Shown here: positions 27,636 to 36,200 of the stretch, in pieces
Layout of the letters: every line of letters begins with the position of its first letter
Numbering within the stretch: the stretch's first letter is position 1
Source: Nocardiopsis sp. ATB16-24
GTDB taxonomy: Bacteria; Actinomycetota; Actinomycetes; Streptosporangiales; Streptosporangiaceae
Reading direction: 5' to 3'
Assembly (NCBI RefSeq): GCF_030271535.1
Contig: NZ_JASCXJ010000013.1
Coordinates: 103,182-167,181 of the forward strand
Length of the DNA stretch: 64,000 nt
Translations under genes and position numbers: made by a program
Notes under the pieces: generated by a model
The model's database searches: none
Told to the model about the DNA's origin: nothing
The model's input: the letters and a program-made list of their open reading frames with translations, nothing else

Positions 27636-27878
27636 ATGATCCCCATCCTCATCACGCTCGTCGGCATCGTGCTACTGGGACTGGCCTTGGGATTCTTCCT
27701 CGCCGTGTCCATCGGCATCCGTCGCCGGGACAGCAAGGGCACCTACCGTTCACTGCGCGACGACGAGACGAGCACCCCCCTCTCCCGTACCGGGAACCTT
27801 GTGGTGGGGCTGCGCTTCCCGGGCGGAGCACGCCCCGCCGACGCCCCTTCCCAGGACCACACGCCCACCGCGGTCTGA
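27636..27878 (+). CDS. Small single-pass membrane protein of unknown function
   Basis: 80 residues. The ATG has AGGAGA five bases upstream. A membrane helix spans ~4-27 (ILITLVGIVLLGLALGFFLAV), then IGIRRRDSKGTYRSLRDDE, a basic-to-acidic cytoplasmic tail, and NLVVGLRFPGGARP. Hydrophobicity, a good ribosome site and high third-position GC support a real gene. No family recognised. Confidence 0.65.
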   Translation: MIPILITLVGIVLLGLALGFFLAVSIGIRRRDSKGTYRSLRDDETSTPLSRTGNLVVGLRFPGGARPADAPSQDHTPTAV

Positions 27879-28025
27879 ACGGGAGGGGCGGGAGCGGACG
27901 CCCCCCGGAGGAGGGGCCGGCTCCCTCACGGTGAGCATGAGGAGGACGAGCCGCGTCGGGCACGGCCACACGGCCGGGGCGCCCACGCGGCACCGGACCG
28001 GCGGGGGAGGTCAGGGGCCCCGAAC

Positions 28026-28078
28026 GTCGACGGCCTCCCTCTCCGGTGCCTTGGCACCGGATCCGGAAGGCCGTCGAC
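28026..28078. terminator. Large two-tier hairpin between convergent genes
   Basis: Outer stem GTCGACGGCCT/AGGCCGTCGAC (11 bp) encloses an inner CCGGTGCC-TT-GGCACCGG hairpin (8 bp). Between the small membrane gene (+) and metB (-). Confidence 0.6.
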
Positions 28079-28141
28079 CCACACCGTGTTCTCCTCGTAC
28101 CCGAGCCGCGTCTGGGCCGCGCTCGGGCGTCCCCGGAAAGG

Positions 28142-29287
28142 TCAGTCCTCCAGGGCCTGGAGCAGGTCGGCCACCAGGTCGTCGGCGGACTCGATGCCCA
28201 CGGAGATCCGCACCAGATCGGCCGGGACCTCCAGCGGGGAACCCGCGGTGGAGGCGTGCGTCATCCGCCCGGGGTGCTCGATCAGGGACTCCACCCCACC
28301 CAGCGACTCCGCCAGGCGGAAGATCCTCGTCCGCTCACAGACGGTCAACGCGGCCTTCTCCCCATCGCGCAGGGCGAAGGAGACCATACCGCCGAAGGAC
28401 CTCATCTGCCGGGCCGCGGTCCCGTGCCCGGGGTGGTCCTCCAGACCGGGGTAGAACACCTTGCGCACCGCGGGGTGGCCCTCCAGCGCGGCCACGACCC
28501 GTTCGGCGTTGGCACTGTGGCGATCCATGCGCACGCCCAGGGTCTTGACACCGCGCAGGGTCAGCCACGCGTCGAAGGGGCCCGGGACGGCGCCCATGGT
28601 GTTCTGGTGGAAGGCCAGTCGCTCACCGAGTTCGGGGTCGGAGACCACCAGCGCGCCCCCGATCACGTCGGAGTGTCCGCCCAGGTACTTGGTGGTGGAG
28701 TGCACGACCACGTCCGCGCCCAGGGTCAACGGCTGCTGTAGGTAGGACGAGGCGAAGGTGTTGTCGACCACGAGCAGGGCGCCGGCCTCGTGCGCGATCT
28801 GCGCGACCTTCTCGATGTCGGTGATGTTGAGCAGCGGGTTGGTGGGGGTCTCGGTCCACACCACCTTGGTGTTGGGACGCACGGCCGCGCGCACCGCCTC
28901 GGCGTCGGACTGGTCGACGGCGTCCCACTGCACCCCCCAGCGCTCCATCACCTTGGAGACCAGGCGGAAGGTGCCGCCGTAGGCGTCGCCGGGGATGATC
29001 ATGTGGTCACCGGGCGACAGGATCGCACGCATCAGGGTGTCTTCGGCGGCCATGCCGGAGGCGAAGGCCAGGCCGCGCGTTCCGGACTCCAGGGCGGCCA
29101 GGCACTCCTCCAGCGCCGCTCGCGTGGGGTTGCCGGTGCGCGAGTACTCGTAACCCTGGCGCAGGCCCCCCACGCCGTCCTGGGCGTAGGTGCTGGTCTG
29201 GTAGATCGGCACCACCACGGACCCGGTGCCGGCGTCCGGCTCCTGGCCGGCGTGGATGGCGAGAGTTTCAAACCCGTCGAACTTCAT
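28142..29287 (-). CDS. metB: Cystathionine gamma-synthase / gamma-lyase (PLP enzyme)
   Basis: 381 residues, Cys/Met metabolism PLP family. It shows SVVVPIYQTSTYAQ, YEYSRTGNPTR, FASGMAAE, the cofactor-ring Asp in VVDNTFASSYLQQPL, and the Schiff-base Lys in HSTTKYLGGHSD (~199). Family members either join O-acyl-homoserine with cysteine (gamma-synthase) or split cystathionine (gamma-lyase). Near cbs, a reverse transsulfuration role (methionine to cysteine) is plausible; the sequence does not settle direction. The ATG at 29287 has TATGGT six bases before it and no ribosome site, so the mRNA is probably leaderless. Confidence 0.93.
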   Translation of the reverse strand: MKFDGFETLAIHAGQEPDAGTGSVVVPIYQTSTYAQDGVGGLRQGYEYSRTGNPTRAALEECLAALESGTRGLAFASGMAAEDTLMRAILSPGDHMIIPGDAYGGTFRLVSKVMERWGVQWDAVDQSDAEAVRAAVRPNTKVVWTETPTNPLLNITDIEKVAQIAHEAGALLVVDNTFASSYLQQPLTLGADVVVHSTTKYLGGHSDVIGGALVVSDPELGERLAFHQNTMGAVPGPFDAWLTLRGVKTLGVRMDRHSANAERVVAALEGHPAVRKVFYPGLEDHPGHGTAARQMRSFGGMVSFALRDGEKAALTVCERTRIFRLAESLGGVESLIEHPGRMTHASTAGSPLEVPADLVRISVGIESADDLVADLLQALED

Positions 29288-29293
29288 GAGCCC

Positions 29294-29299
29294 ACCATA
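29294..29299 (-). promoter_or_regulatory. Candidate -10 for leaderless metB mRNA
   Basis: TATGGT followed by six bases and the metB ATG; transcription would start at the ATG. Confidence 0.4.
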
Positions 29300-29341
29300 G
29301 TGGCCCCTGATCTCCACCGTTCCTCATGGCGCGGGCCGGCG

Positions 29342-30070
29342 TCACAGGGGTGGGAAACGCGTGGCGGACCCCCGCTCGGGAGGCTCACCGGGCGCGGTCG
29401 GGGATCCGCCGGTGGCGGGGGTGGGCACCCGAGTGGGGGTTCCGCTCTCGCGTAGCGGCGGTTCCCAACCCGACTCGGGGTCGTGGGTGCGCACGACCCT
29501 GCCCGGGACGCCCGCGATGACCGCGTGGTCGGGATAGGTCCCCGGACGCACCACCGTGCCCGCCGCCACGACCGAGTTCCGGCCCAGGTGCACGCCGGGC
29601 AGGATCACCGCGTTCGCCCCGATCCAGGTGCCCGATCCGATGCTGACGGGGTCGTCCACCGGCCATTGCAGGCCGACGGGGATCTCGGTGTTGCCGTAGG
29701 TGTGGTTCTGGTCGGTGATGTAGACGTAGGGGCCGGTGTACACGTGGTCGCCGATGTCCACGGACTTGTGGGCGACGATGTGCGAGCCGCGTCCGATGGC
29801 GCAGCCCGAGCCGATGCGCACGACGGTGTCCGGCCCGAGGTCGTAGTCGGGTCCCATTCCGGCGGCCAGGGTCATGTCCCCGCCGAGGACGGTGTACACG
29901 CCGATCTCGATCCAGGATTCTCCGTAGAGGGTGGCCGTGGGAAAGGCGATCGCGGAGCCCTCCCCGAAGCGCGCGAACCTGCGGGCGGCCCTGGAGCCGG
30001 CGCGGATCTCGGCCTTGCGCCGGGCGTACGACCAGGTGGAGCGGATGATCCAGGACAACAGCCGCGACAC
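29342..30070 (-). CDS. Left-handed beta-helix (hexapeptide repeat) acyltransferase
   Basis: 242 residues. After a basic N-terminus (SWIIRSTWSYARRKAEIRAG), hexapeptide-type turns run from ~48 to ~195 (IGSGCAIGRGSHIVAHKSVDIGDHVY, IGSGTWIGANAVILPGVHLGRNSVVAAG), with the catalytic-type His in DQNHTYGN, ending VIAGVPGRVVRTHDP. The fold transfers acetyl or longer acyl groups to sugars or other small acceptors; the acceptor is unknown. The GTG start has GGGGAG upstream. It lies between metB and cbs, which in mycobacteria are separated only by pra, so it may be a local insertion. The last ~45 residues are Pro/Thr-rich and disordered-looking. Confidence 0.88.
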   Translation of the reverse strand: MSRLLSWIIRSTWSYARRKAEIRAGSRAARRFARFGEGSAIAFPTATLYGESWIEIGVYTVLGGDMTLAAGMGPDYDLGPDTVVRIGSGCAIGRGSHIVAHKSVDIGDHVYTGPYVYITDQNHTYGNTEIPVGLQWPVDDPVSIGSGTWIGANAVILPGVHLGRNSVVAAGTVVRPGTYPDHAVIAGVPGRVVRTHDPESGWEPPLRESGTPTRVPTPATGGSPTAPGEPPERGSATRFPPL

Positions 30071-30085
30071 GCGTGCTCCCCTTTA

Positions 30086-30099
30086 TTACCTACTAGTAA
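30086..30099. promoter_or_regulatory. TTACTAGTAGGTAA element before acyltransferase
   Basis: A 14-bp near-palindrome (minus-strand reading TTACTAGTAGGTAA) 16 bases before the acyltransferase start. It matches 12 of 14 bases of the element at 33016-33029 before the thiolase. Operator-like spacing suggests a TetR-type repressor, not identified here. Confidence 0.4.
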
Positions 30100-30232
30100 C
30101 TGTCGCGAAGATTAGCAGTGTCCGGGTAGGTGAGGAACTGTCCGGGGTCTGGATACGACGGGGCCCGGGACGCGGCTCGGTCTGAGCGCGACCCGGGCCC
30201 CGGCCCCTGTCGTGGGGCTTTCCCGGTGTGGG

Positions 30233-31609
30233 TCAGCCGGCCAGGTGGGCGAGGAGGTCCTGCCGGGTGAGAATCCCCACCGGCTTGCCGTCGCGCAGTA
30301 CCACCAGCGCACCGGAGGTGCGCAGCAGGTGGACGCAGTCGCTGACCGGGGTACCCGTCCCCACGGTGGGCAGCGGCTTGCCCATGTGCGCCTCCACGAG
30401 GTCGTCCAACTGGGCGCGACCGTCGAAGAGGGCGTCGAGCAGGGTGCGTTCGGCGATGGCGCCGACCACCTCGGCCGCCATGACCGGGGGCTCCTCCTTC
30501 ATCACCGGAAGCTGGGAGACCCCGTACTCGCGCAGGATGGCCACCGCGGTGCCGACCGTCTCGTCCGGGTGGGTGTGCACGAAGTCGGGCATCTCCCCGC
30601 CCTTGGCGGCCAGCACCTCGCCCGCGGTGGCCTCCTCGGTCTCGGTGGAGAGGAAACCGTAGTCGGCCATCCACTCGTCGTTGAAGATCTTGCCCAGGTA
30701 ACCCCGGCCACCGTCGGGCAGCAGGACGACGATGACGTCGTCGGGGCCGGCGTCCTTGGCCACGCGCAGGGCGGCCTCCACGGCCAACCCGCAGGAACCG
30801 CCGACCAACAGCGCCTCCTCGCGCGCCAGCCGGCGGGTCATGAGGAAGGACTCCTTGTCGCTGACGGCCACGATCTCGTCACAGATGGAGGTGTCGTAGG
30901 TGCCGGGCCAGATGTCCTCGCCCACGCCCTCGACCAGGTAGGGACGGCCCGTCCCACCGGAGTACACCGAGCCCTCGGGGTCGGCGCCGATGACCTTGAC
31001 CGCGCCCTTGGAGATCTCCTTGAGGTAGCGGCCGGTGCCACTGATGGTGCCGCCGGTGCCCACACCCGCCACGAAGTGGGTGATACGGCCCTCGGTCTGC
31101 TCCCAGATCTCGGGGCCGGTGGAGTGGTAGTGCGACTCGGGGTTGTTCATGTTCTCGTACTGGTTGGGCTTCCAGGCGCCGGGGATCTCGGCGGCCAACC
31201 GGTCGGAGACCGAGTAGTAGGACTCGGGGTGGTCGGGGGCCACGGTGGTCGGGCAGACCACGACCTCGGCCCCGTAGGCGCGCAGGACCGAGAGCTTGTC
31301 GGCACCGACCTTGTCCGGGCACACGAAGACGCAGCGGTAGCCCTTCTCCTGGGCGACGATGGCCAGGCCGACACCGGTGTTCCCGGAGGTGGGTTCGACG
31401 ATGGTGCCTCCGGGCTTGAGCTCCCCGCTCTTCTCGGCCGCCTCCACCATGCGCAACGCGATACGGTCCTTGACCGAACCGCCGGGGTTGAAGTACTCGA
31501 CCTTGGCCAGCACCGTCGGAGCGTTCGGGCCGAGCCCCTGGGTGACCTTGTTCAAACGGACGAGCGGGGTGTCCCCGACCAGGTCGATCAGTGAGTCGTA
31601 TACCCGCAC
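30233..31609 (-). CDS. cbs: Cystathionine beta-synthase with C-terminal CBS pair
   Basis: 458 residues. The PLP catalytic domain (~1-320) has VGDTPLVRLNKV, NPGGSVKDR with Schiff-base Lys (~45), EPTSGNTGVGLA and GVGTGGTISGTGRYLKE; two CBS motifs follow (~335-458: VGTAVAILREYGVSQLPV and VSDCVHLLRTSGALVVLRDGKPVGILTRQDLL), the usual regulatory module. It condenses serine or O-acetylserine-type substrates with homocysteine to cystathionine in transsulfuration. The GTG at 31609 is chosen for AAGGAG five bases upstream. Genetic neighbour of metB as in M. tuberculosis (Rv1077/Rv1079). Confidence 0.95.
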   Translation of the reverse strand: MRVYDSLIDLVGDTPLVRLNKVTQGLGPNAPTVLAKVEYFNPGGSVKDRIALRMVEAAEKSGELKPGGTIVEPTSGNTGVGLAIVAQEKGYRCVFVCPDKVGADKLSVLRAYGAEVVVCPTTVAPDHPESYYSVSDRLAAEIPGAWKPNQYENMNNPESHYHSTGPEIWEQTEGRITHFVAGVGTGGTISGTGRYLKEISKGAVKVIGADPEGSVYSGGTGRPYLVEGVGEDIWPGTYDTSICDEIVAVSDKESFLMTRRLAREEALLVGGSCGLAVEAALRVAKDAGPDDVIVVLLPDGGRGYLGKIFNDEWMADYGFLSTETEEATAGEVLAAKGGEMPDFVHTHPDETVGTAVAILREYGVSQLPVMKEEPPVMAAEVVGAIAERTLLDALFDGRAQLDDLVEAHMGKPLPTVGTGTPVSDCVHLLRTSGALVVLRDGKPVGILTRQDLLAHLAG

Positions 31610-31926
31610 TTGTGCTCCTTCGGCATCGTGGCGACCGGGTTTCGGCCCGCCGTTGTCCTCGCCCCGGTGGCGAGTCCGGGACCTCTGGGCCGTTCCGGCC
31701 AGTCTCGGTTCGACTCTAATGGTCCCCACCAGCGGGTTCTGCGGCGCCGGGGGTGAAGGGCGAAGGACCCTGTCCGCGGGGGTGCCCCCGCGTGAGGGAC
31801 CCCTGACGCCGAGGCACCGATCATGTGCCGCGCAGGTACGTGATTCCGAGGGCCCTCACCGGTAATCTCGCTCGTGTTCGGCCCGCCCCGGGCAGGCGGG
31901 TCCACGGGCCAGGGGGTGTCTGTCCG
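31610..31926. other. 317-bp divergent region cbs / SGNH hydrolase
   Basis: Contains TAATCT at 31861-31866, a good -10 for the hydrolase about 60 bases before its ATG. The cbs promoter should lie near 31620-31720 but no clear -10/-35 pair was recognised. No ORF. Confidence 0.45.
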
Positions 31927-32976
31927 ATGCTGCGAGCCGCGCGCGCACGACGGATCGCCGCCGCGACCGCGTTCGGCGGTGGCGGACTCACCCTCGTGGG
32001 CGGTGGGACCCTCGCTCTTCTCTACCTCCAGGCCAGACTCGCCCACCGCGCGGTCGGTGTCACCCCGTGGGAGCCCCCCACGGTGGACGGCGTCTACGGC
32101 GACGGCGACGGCGCGCCGATCCGCATGCTCATGATGGGCGACTCCACCGCCGCGGGGTTCGCGGTGTCCAGCGCCGCCGAGACCCCCGGGGTCCTGCTGG
32201 CCTCGGGGCTGGCCGCGGCCGCCGATCGGCCCGTTCGTCTGTGCTGCACCGCGGTGCCCGGCGCCACCTCCGCCGACCTCGCCGACCAGGTCGAGCACGC
32301 GTCGGCCTTGGAGGAGCCGCCCCATGACCTCGCGGTCGTCTTCATCGGCGCCAACGACGTCATCCAGCGCGTCCGGCCCAACGACGCGGTGGCCCGCCTG
32401 CGCGAGACCGTGGGGCGGTTGGTCGACCACGGCACCGCCGTGGTCGTGGCCACCTGCCCGGACCTGGGGACCGTCCGGCCGATCGGCTGGCCCCTGCGTT
32501 CGGTGGCCCGCCGGGCCTCCCGTCAACTCGCCGCCGCGCAGACCATCGCGGTCACCGAGGTCGGCGGTCGCACGGTGTCGCTGAGCGACCTTCTCTCGGA
32601 CGACTTTCAGTCAGACCCAATGGAGATGTTCGGGCCCGACCGTTTTCATCCGTCAGCCCTCGGGTACTCTCAGGCCGCCTTCGCGGTACTGCCCTCGGCC
32701 TGTGCCGCCTTGGGGTTGCTGCCCGAACTGGACGAGGCCGAACGCGCCAGCGGCGTCCTGCCGGTGGACCGCGCTGCCGTGGTCGCCGCCGAGACGCCCG
32801 GCACCGAGGTCTCCCGGGCCGGGTCGCACGTCAGCGGGCACGGGGCGAGCGCACGTGGGCGCTGGGCCGCACTCGTTCGAGGACCGCTCCGACTCAGGGG
32901 GATCTCCACCTCCGAGGAACGGACGGCCGATGCGGGTACGGTCGAGGCCTCCGAGCACTTGGGGGAGGAGCACTGA
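31927..32976 (+). CDS. SGNH/GDSL-family hydrolase, membrane-anchored or secreted
   Basis: 349 residues. A hydrophobic N-terminus (~10-40) acts as signal anchor. Four SGNH blocks are visible: MMGDSTAAGF (nucleophile Ser ~73), the Gly block in CCTAVPGATSADL, FIGANDV (Asn, block III) and DRFHPSALGY (catalytic Asp-x-x-His, block V). Members are esterases or lipases acting outside the membrane; the substrate is not predictable. A ~90-residue Arg/Ser-rich C-terminal extension follows. Located next to cbs and the thiolase as Rv1075c is in mycobacteria. Confidence 0.88.
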   Translation: MLRAARARRIAAATAFGGGGLTLVGGGTLALLYLQARLAHRAVGVTPWEPPTVDGVYGDGDGAPIRMLMMGDSTAAGFAVSSAAETPGVLLASGLAAAADRPVRLCCTAVPGATSADLADQVEHASALEEPPHDLAVVFIGANDVIQRVRPNDAVARLRETVGRLVDHGTAVVVATCPDLGTVRPIGWPLRSVARRASRQLAAAQTIAVTEVGGRTVSLSDLLSDDFQSDPMEMFGPDRFHPSALGYSQAAFAVLPSACAALGLLPELDEAERASGVLPVDRAAVVAAETPGTEVSRAGSHVSGHGASARGRWAALVRGPLRLRGISTSEERTADAGTVEASEHLGEEH

Positions 32977-33015
32977 AGAACGACCCCGGGTGGCGTGTGA
33001 GGGCCACCGACGGGT

Positions 33016-33029
33016 TTACTGGTTGGTAA
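33016..33029. promoter_or_regulatory. TTACTGGTTGGTAA element before thiolase
   Basis: Near-palindromic 14-mer ~87 bases before the thiolase ATG; 12 of 14 bases agree with the element at 30086-30099. Likely operator of a fatty-acid or acyl-CoA-responsive regulator (inference from the thiolase target). Confidence 0.4.
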
Positions 33030-33115
33030 CAAGCGATGCCGGAGGTCAGCGGCACATCGATCACCACCGGATCTCCGACTCCACACGCAGCACCTCAACC
33101 GTTAGGGACGCAGCC

Positions 33116-34336
33116 ATGCCCGAAGCAGTCATCGTCGCGACCGCCCGTTCCCCGATCGGTCGCGCCTTCAAGGGTTCGCTCAAGGACATCCGTCCGGACG
33201 ACCTCACCACCCAGATCGTGCGCGCGGCCCTGGACAAGGTCCCCGAACTCGACCCCACGAGCATCGACGACCTGATGCTCGGCTGTGGTCTGCCCGGTGG
33301 CGAGCAGGGCTTCAACATGGCCCGCATCGTGGCGGTGCAGCTGGGCCTGGACACCGTTCCGGGCACGACCATCACCCGCTACTGCTCTTCCTCCCTCCAG
33401 ACCACCCGCATGGCCTACCACGCCATCAAGGCGGGTGAGGGCGACGTGTTCGTCTCCGCCGGGGTGGAGACCGTCAGCCGCTTCGTCAACGGCAACAGCG
33501 ACGACGCCAAGAACGAGAACCCGATCTTCGACGACGCCAAGAACCGCACCGCCAAGCGCGCCGAGGGAGGCGCCGAGGTCTGGACCGATCCCCGCCGAAG
33601 CGGTGAGCTCCCCGACGCCTACATCGCGATGGGCCAGACCGCCGAGAACGTCGCCCAGTTCACCGGTGTCTCCCGACAGCGCCAGGACGAGTTCGCGGTC
33701 CGCTCCCAGAACCTGGCCGAGAAGTCCCTGGACAACGGCTTCTGGGAGCGCGAGATCACCCCTGTGACCCTGCCCGACGGCACCGTGGTCTCCACCGACG
33801 ACGGCATCCGCCGTGGCACCACCTACGAGAAGGTCTCCGAGCTCAAGCCGGTGTTCCGTCCCGACGGCACCGTGACCGCGGGCAACGCCTGCCCCCTCAA
33901 CGACGGCGCCTCGGCTCTGGTCATCATGAGCGACACCAAGGCCGCCCAGCTGGGCATCACACCGCTGGCCCGTATCGTGTCCACCGGCGTGACCGGCCTG
34001 AGCCCCGAGATCATGGGCCTGGGCCCGGTGGAGGCCTCCAGGCAGGCCCTGGCCCGCGCCAACATGTCCATCGGCGACATCGACCTGGTCGAGATCAACG
34101 AGGCCTTCGCCGCCCAGGTGCTGCCCTCCGCCGACCAGCTGGGCATCGACATCGACTCCCAGCTCAACGTCAACGGCGGTGCCATCGCCCTCGGCCACCC
34201 CTTCGGCAGCACCGGCGCCCGTATCACCGGCACCCTGCTCAACGGCCTCCAGACCCACGACAAGACGTTCGGTCTGGAGACCATGTGCGTCGGCGGCGGC
34301 CAGGGCATGGCGGCCGTCTTCGAGCGCCTGAGCTAG
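33116..34336 (+). CDS. Acetyl-CoA C-acyltransferase (thiolase)
   Basis: 406 residues, thiolase fold. Catalytic residues: nucleophilic Cys in RYCSSSLQTTRMA (~90), His in GHPFGSTGAR (~360) and acid/base Cys in ETMCVGGGQGMA. The N-terminus EAVIVATARSPIGRAFKGSL is the standard opening. It catalyses thiolytic cleavage of 3-ketoacyl-CoA (beta-oxidation) or the reverse condensation; ARSPIGRAF and the synteny with FadA3 (Rv1074c) favour beta-oxidation. The ATG has AGGGA about eight bases upstream. Monocistronic, ending in a strong terminator. Confidence 0.95.
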   Translation: MPEAVIVATARSPIGRAFKGSLKDIRPDDLTTQIVRAALDKVPELDPTSIDDLMLGCGLPGGEQGFNMARIVAVQLGLDTVPGTTITRYCSSSLQTTRMAYHAIKAGEGDVFVSAGVETVSRFVNGNSDDAKNENPIFDDAKNRTAKRAEGGAEVWTDPRRSGELPDAYIAMGQTAENVAQFTGVSRQRQDEFAVRSQNLAEKSLDNGFWEREITPVTLPDGTVVSTDDGIRRGTTYEKVSELKPVFRPDGTVTAGNACPLNDGASALVIMSDTKAAQLGITPLARIVSTGVTGLSPEIMGLGPVEASRQALARANMSIGDIDLVEINEAFAAQVLPSADQLGIDIDSQLNVNGGAIALGHPFGSTGARITGTLLNGLQTHDKTFGLETMCVGGGQGMAAVFERLS

Positions 34337-34687
34337 ACAAGGGCCCGGGAGGGCTCCGCTCCACCCACCCGAAGCCCTGGCCCCGAAGGACCCCGAACGT
34401 CCGGCGTTCGGGGTCCTTCTCCGTCTCCGGCGTCCTCCCCCGAGCCGACGCTGAGGGCAAGGACGTACCTTTACCGATCCTTTGTCCCCTGAACAACGAA
34501 AATCCCACCGGTGGCCGGAACACTCGCGGTCCCCCGGCCCGCGCATCCTGTTCGGCTACCGTTCCTCTCCCGACGTACGTTCCCGCACCGGCAAGGTAAA
34601 AGCTGGTGACCAGGCCTTGTCCAAAAAGTGATCCTGATGCAGGGTCGCAGGTAAGTGCCACAGCCCAACGCTCTGCCGGAGGTGCCT
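34337..34687. other. 351-bp intergenic region between thiolase and DUF4287 gene
   Basis: The left part holds the thiolase terminator (34388-34416). The right part (34460-34660) is relatively AT-rich and should carry the promoter of the DUF4287 gene, but no clear -10/-35 pair stood out. No ORF supported. Confidence 0.5.
34388..34416 (+). terminator. Intrinsic terminator of thiolase gene
   Basis: GGACCCCGAACG / CGTTCGGGGTCC, perfect 12-bp stem, 5-base loop, followed by TTCT. Confidence 0.75.
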
Positions 34688-34939
34688 ATGTCGGTAACCC
34701 ACTCGCCGGAGATCCACGCCAAACTCATCGAACGTATCCCGGTCGTCACCGGCCGGGGACTCCACGAGTGGTTCGACGCCCTCGACAAGGGACCGGGGCT
34801 GCTTCGCTGCCAGGACCGGTCGAACTGGCTCGCCGACGAGTACGATCTACCACAGTGGTACGCGCAGGCCATCGTGACCGAACACGACCGCCGCCGCAGG
34901 AATCGCTCCATTCCCGCTCCTCGTCCCGACAAGGCCTGA
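34688..34939 (+). CDS. DUF4287 domain protein
   Basis: 83 residues, soluble. The ATG has GGAGG five bases upstream. The core HAKLIERIPVVTGRGLHEWFDAL and LADEYDLPQWYAQAIVTEHDRRRR match the DUF4287 helical family, short proteins often found as separate genes or fused to DUF5655. No molecular function is known. It ends at a strong bidirectional hairpin. Confidence 0.85.
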   Translation: MSVTHSPEIHAKLIERIPVVTGRGLHEWFDALDKGPGLLRCQDRSNWLADEYDLPQWYAQAIVTEHDRRRRNRSIPAPRPDKA

Positions 34940-34972
34940 TCCGACCGCCACCGCGGCCCAAGGAACACGGCG

Positions 34973-35013
34973 AAGGGGCCACCACCCGGACGGTACCCGG
35001 GTGGTGGCCCCTT
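34973..35013. terminator. Strong bidirectional hairpin
   Basis: AAGGGGCCACCACCCGG / CCGGGTGGTGGCCCCTT, a perfect 17-bp stem with a 7-base loop, with A/T ends suitable for both strands, between convergent genes. Confidence 0.85.
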
Positions 35014-35044
35014 CTCACAGAGCCGTGCCTGCGGTCGAGGGCCG

Positions 35045-35980
35045 CTACTCGGCGAAGATCGACTTGATGATCCAGAGCAGGCGCAGGATCTCGATGTAGA
35101 GCCAGACCAGGGAGACGGTCAGGCCGAAGGCGAACTGCCAGGCGAACCGGTTCGGGACGCCGGCGGCGAGCCCCTCCTCGATGCCGCGGAACTCCACGGC
35201 CAGGGTCAGGGCCGCCAGGACGACGAACACCAGCCCCACGAGCAGACCCAGCGGACTGGGCTCGCGCAGACCGATGCCGCCCGCGATGAAGAAGCTCAGG
35301 ACGAAGTTGACCAGCATCAGGGCGGCGGCGCCGATCACCGCGTACGTGACGGCCTTGACGAAGCCGTCGGTCACCTTGATGATGCGGAACTTGTACAGGG
35401 CGAGCATCACGCCGAACACGGCGACGGTGCCGATGACCGCCTGGGTGACCAGCGTGCCCCCGGCACCGGCCTGACCGGTGTTGGCCTCCAGGGTGTAGGC
35501 GAGGATGGCGGACAGACCGCCGACGAGCAGACCCTCCAGAGCGGCGTAGGGCAGGATGGCCGCGGGGCTGGTGACCTGCTTGAAGGAGATGACCAGGCCC
35601 AGGATCAGGCCGCCGATCGCGCCGATGAAGGTCAGTGCGACGGCCAGGCCGGGGGAGGCCCCGAACAGGAAGTAGTTGATGACGCCGAAGATCGCGACGA
35701 CACCGAGCGTCATGCCGGTGCGCACGACGACGTCGTCGATGGTCATCGGCGACTCGCCGACGCCCCCCGTCGGGCCGCCGGGGTAGCCCTGCTGGGGGTA
35801 CCCCTGTTGGGGATAGGGCTGACCGTAACCCTGCTGCGGGTACGGCTGTCCGTATCCCGGCTGGGCGTAGCCCTGCTGTTGACCGTAGCCCGGCTGACCG
35901 TACCCCTGCTGGGCATACCCAGCCGGTCCGGCCTGCTGGAGCGCCCGCTTGAGAACGGGGTTGGAACTCCGCATCCGCAT
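35045..35980 (-). CDS. Bax inhibitor-1/YccA family membrane protein
   Basis: 311 residues. The first ~75 form a Gln/Pro/Tyr/Gly-rich repeat tail (units like GYGQPYPQQ); then seven hydrophobic helices (~85-305) in the Bax inhibitor-1 layout, with [25 protein letters not shown] and [41 protein letters not shown], which includes the conserved acidic pair of the Ca2+-leak family. The actinobacterial form is a plasma-membrane protein of uncertain role, possibly pH-sensitive cation leakage. The ATG at 35980 or two codons later; a TAATTT at 36021-36026 is a candidate -10. Confidence 0.92.
   Translation of the reverse strand: MRMRSSNPVLKRALQQAGPAGYAQQGYGQPGYGQQQGYAQPGYGQPYPQQGYGQPYPQQGYPQQGYPGGPTGGVGESPMTIDDVVVRTGMTLGVVAIFGVINYFLFGASPGLAVALTFIGAIGGLILGLVISFKQVTSPAAILPYAALEGLLVGGLSAILAYTLEANTGQAGAGGTLVTQAVIGTVAVFGVMLALYKFRIIKVTDGFVKAVTYAVIGAAALMLVNFVLSFFIAGGIGLREPSPLGLLVGLVFVVLAALTLAVEFRGIEEGLAAGVPNRFAWQFAFGLTVSLVWLYIEILRLLWIIKSIFAE
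35775..35945 (-). repeat. Imperfect coding repeats ([13 protein letters not shown])
   Basis: The Bax-inhibitor N-terminal tail is encoded by short, imperfect tandem units of about 21-27 bases rich in CAGCAGGG/TACGG. Such tracts can change length by slippage. Confidence 0.6.
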
Positions 35981-36200
35981 GTCTCGTCAAGGCCCTTTCA
36001 ACGCGTGGTTCTCTGCCCACAAATTAACGCACGTGTCCCGCCCCGAGTTCCACCGGCCATGGTCACCATTGGGAAACGGCCTGTACAACGACCTGTGCAC
36101 GGACGCGCGGAGCGGGTCCGCCGGATGCGGGTCCTCTCGGAGCGGGAGGCCCGAGGGCTCGGGGCCGGGCCTTCCTCCCCAGGCCCTCCGATGGCACTTC

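Noticed and set aside
30233..31729. Longer start for cbs (40 more residues)
   Set aside because: The extension is Arg/Gly-rich and non-conserved, while AAGGAG stands five bases before the GTG at 31609.
35775..35945. CRISPR-like or intergenic tandem repeat
   Set aside because: The repeats are in frame and encode the [13 protein letters not shown] tail of the Bax-inhibitor-1 protein; no spacers.
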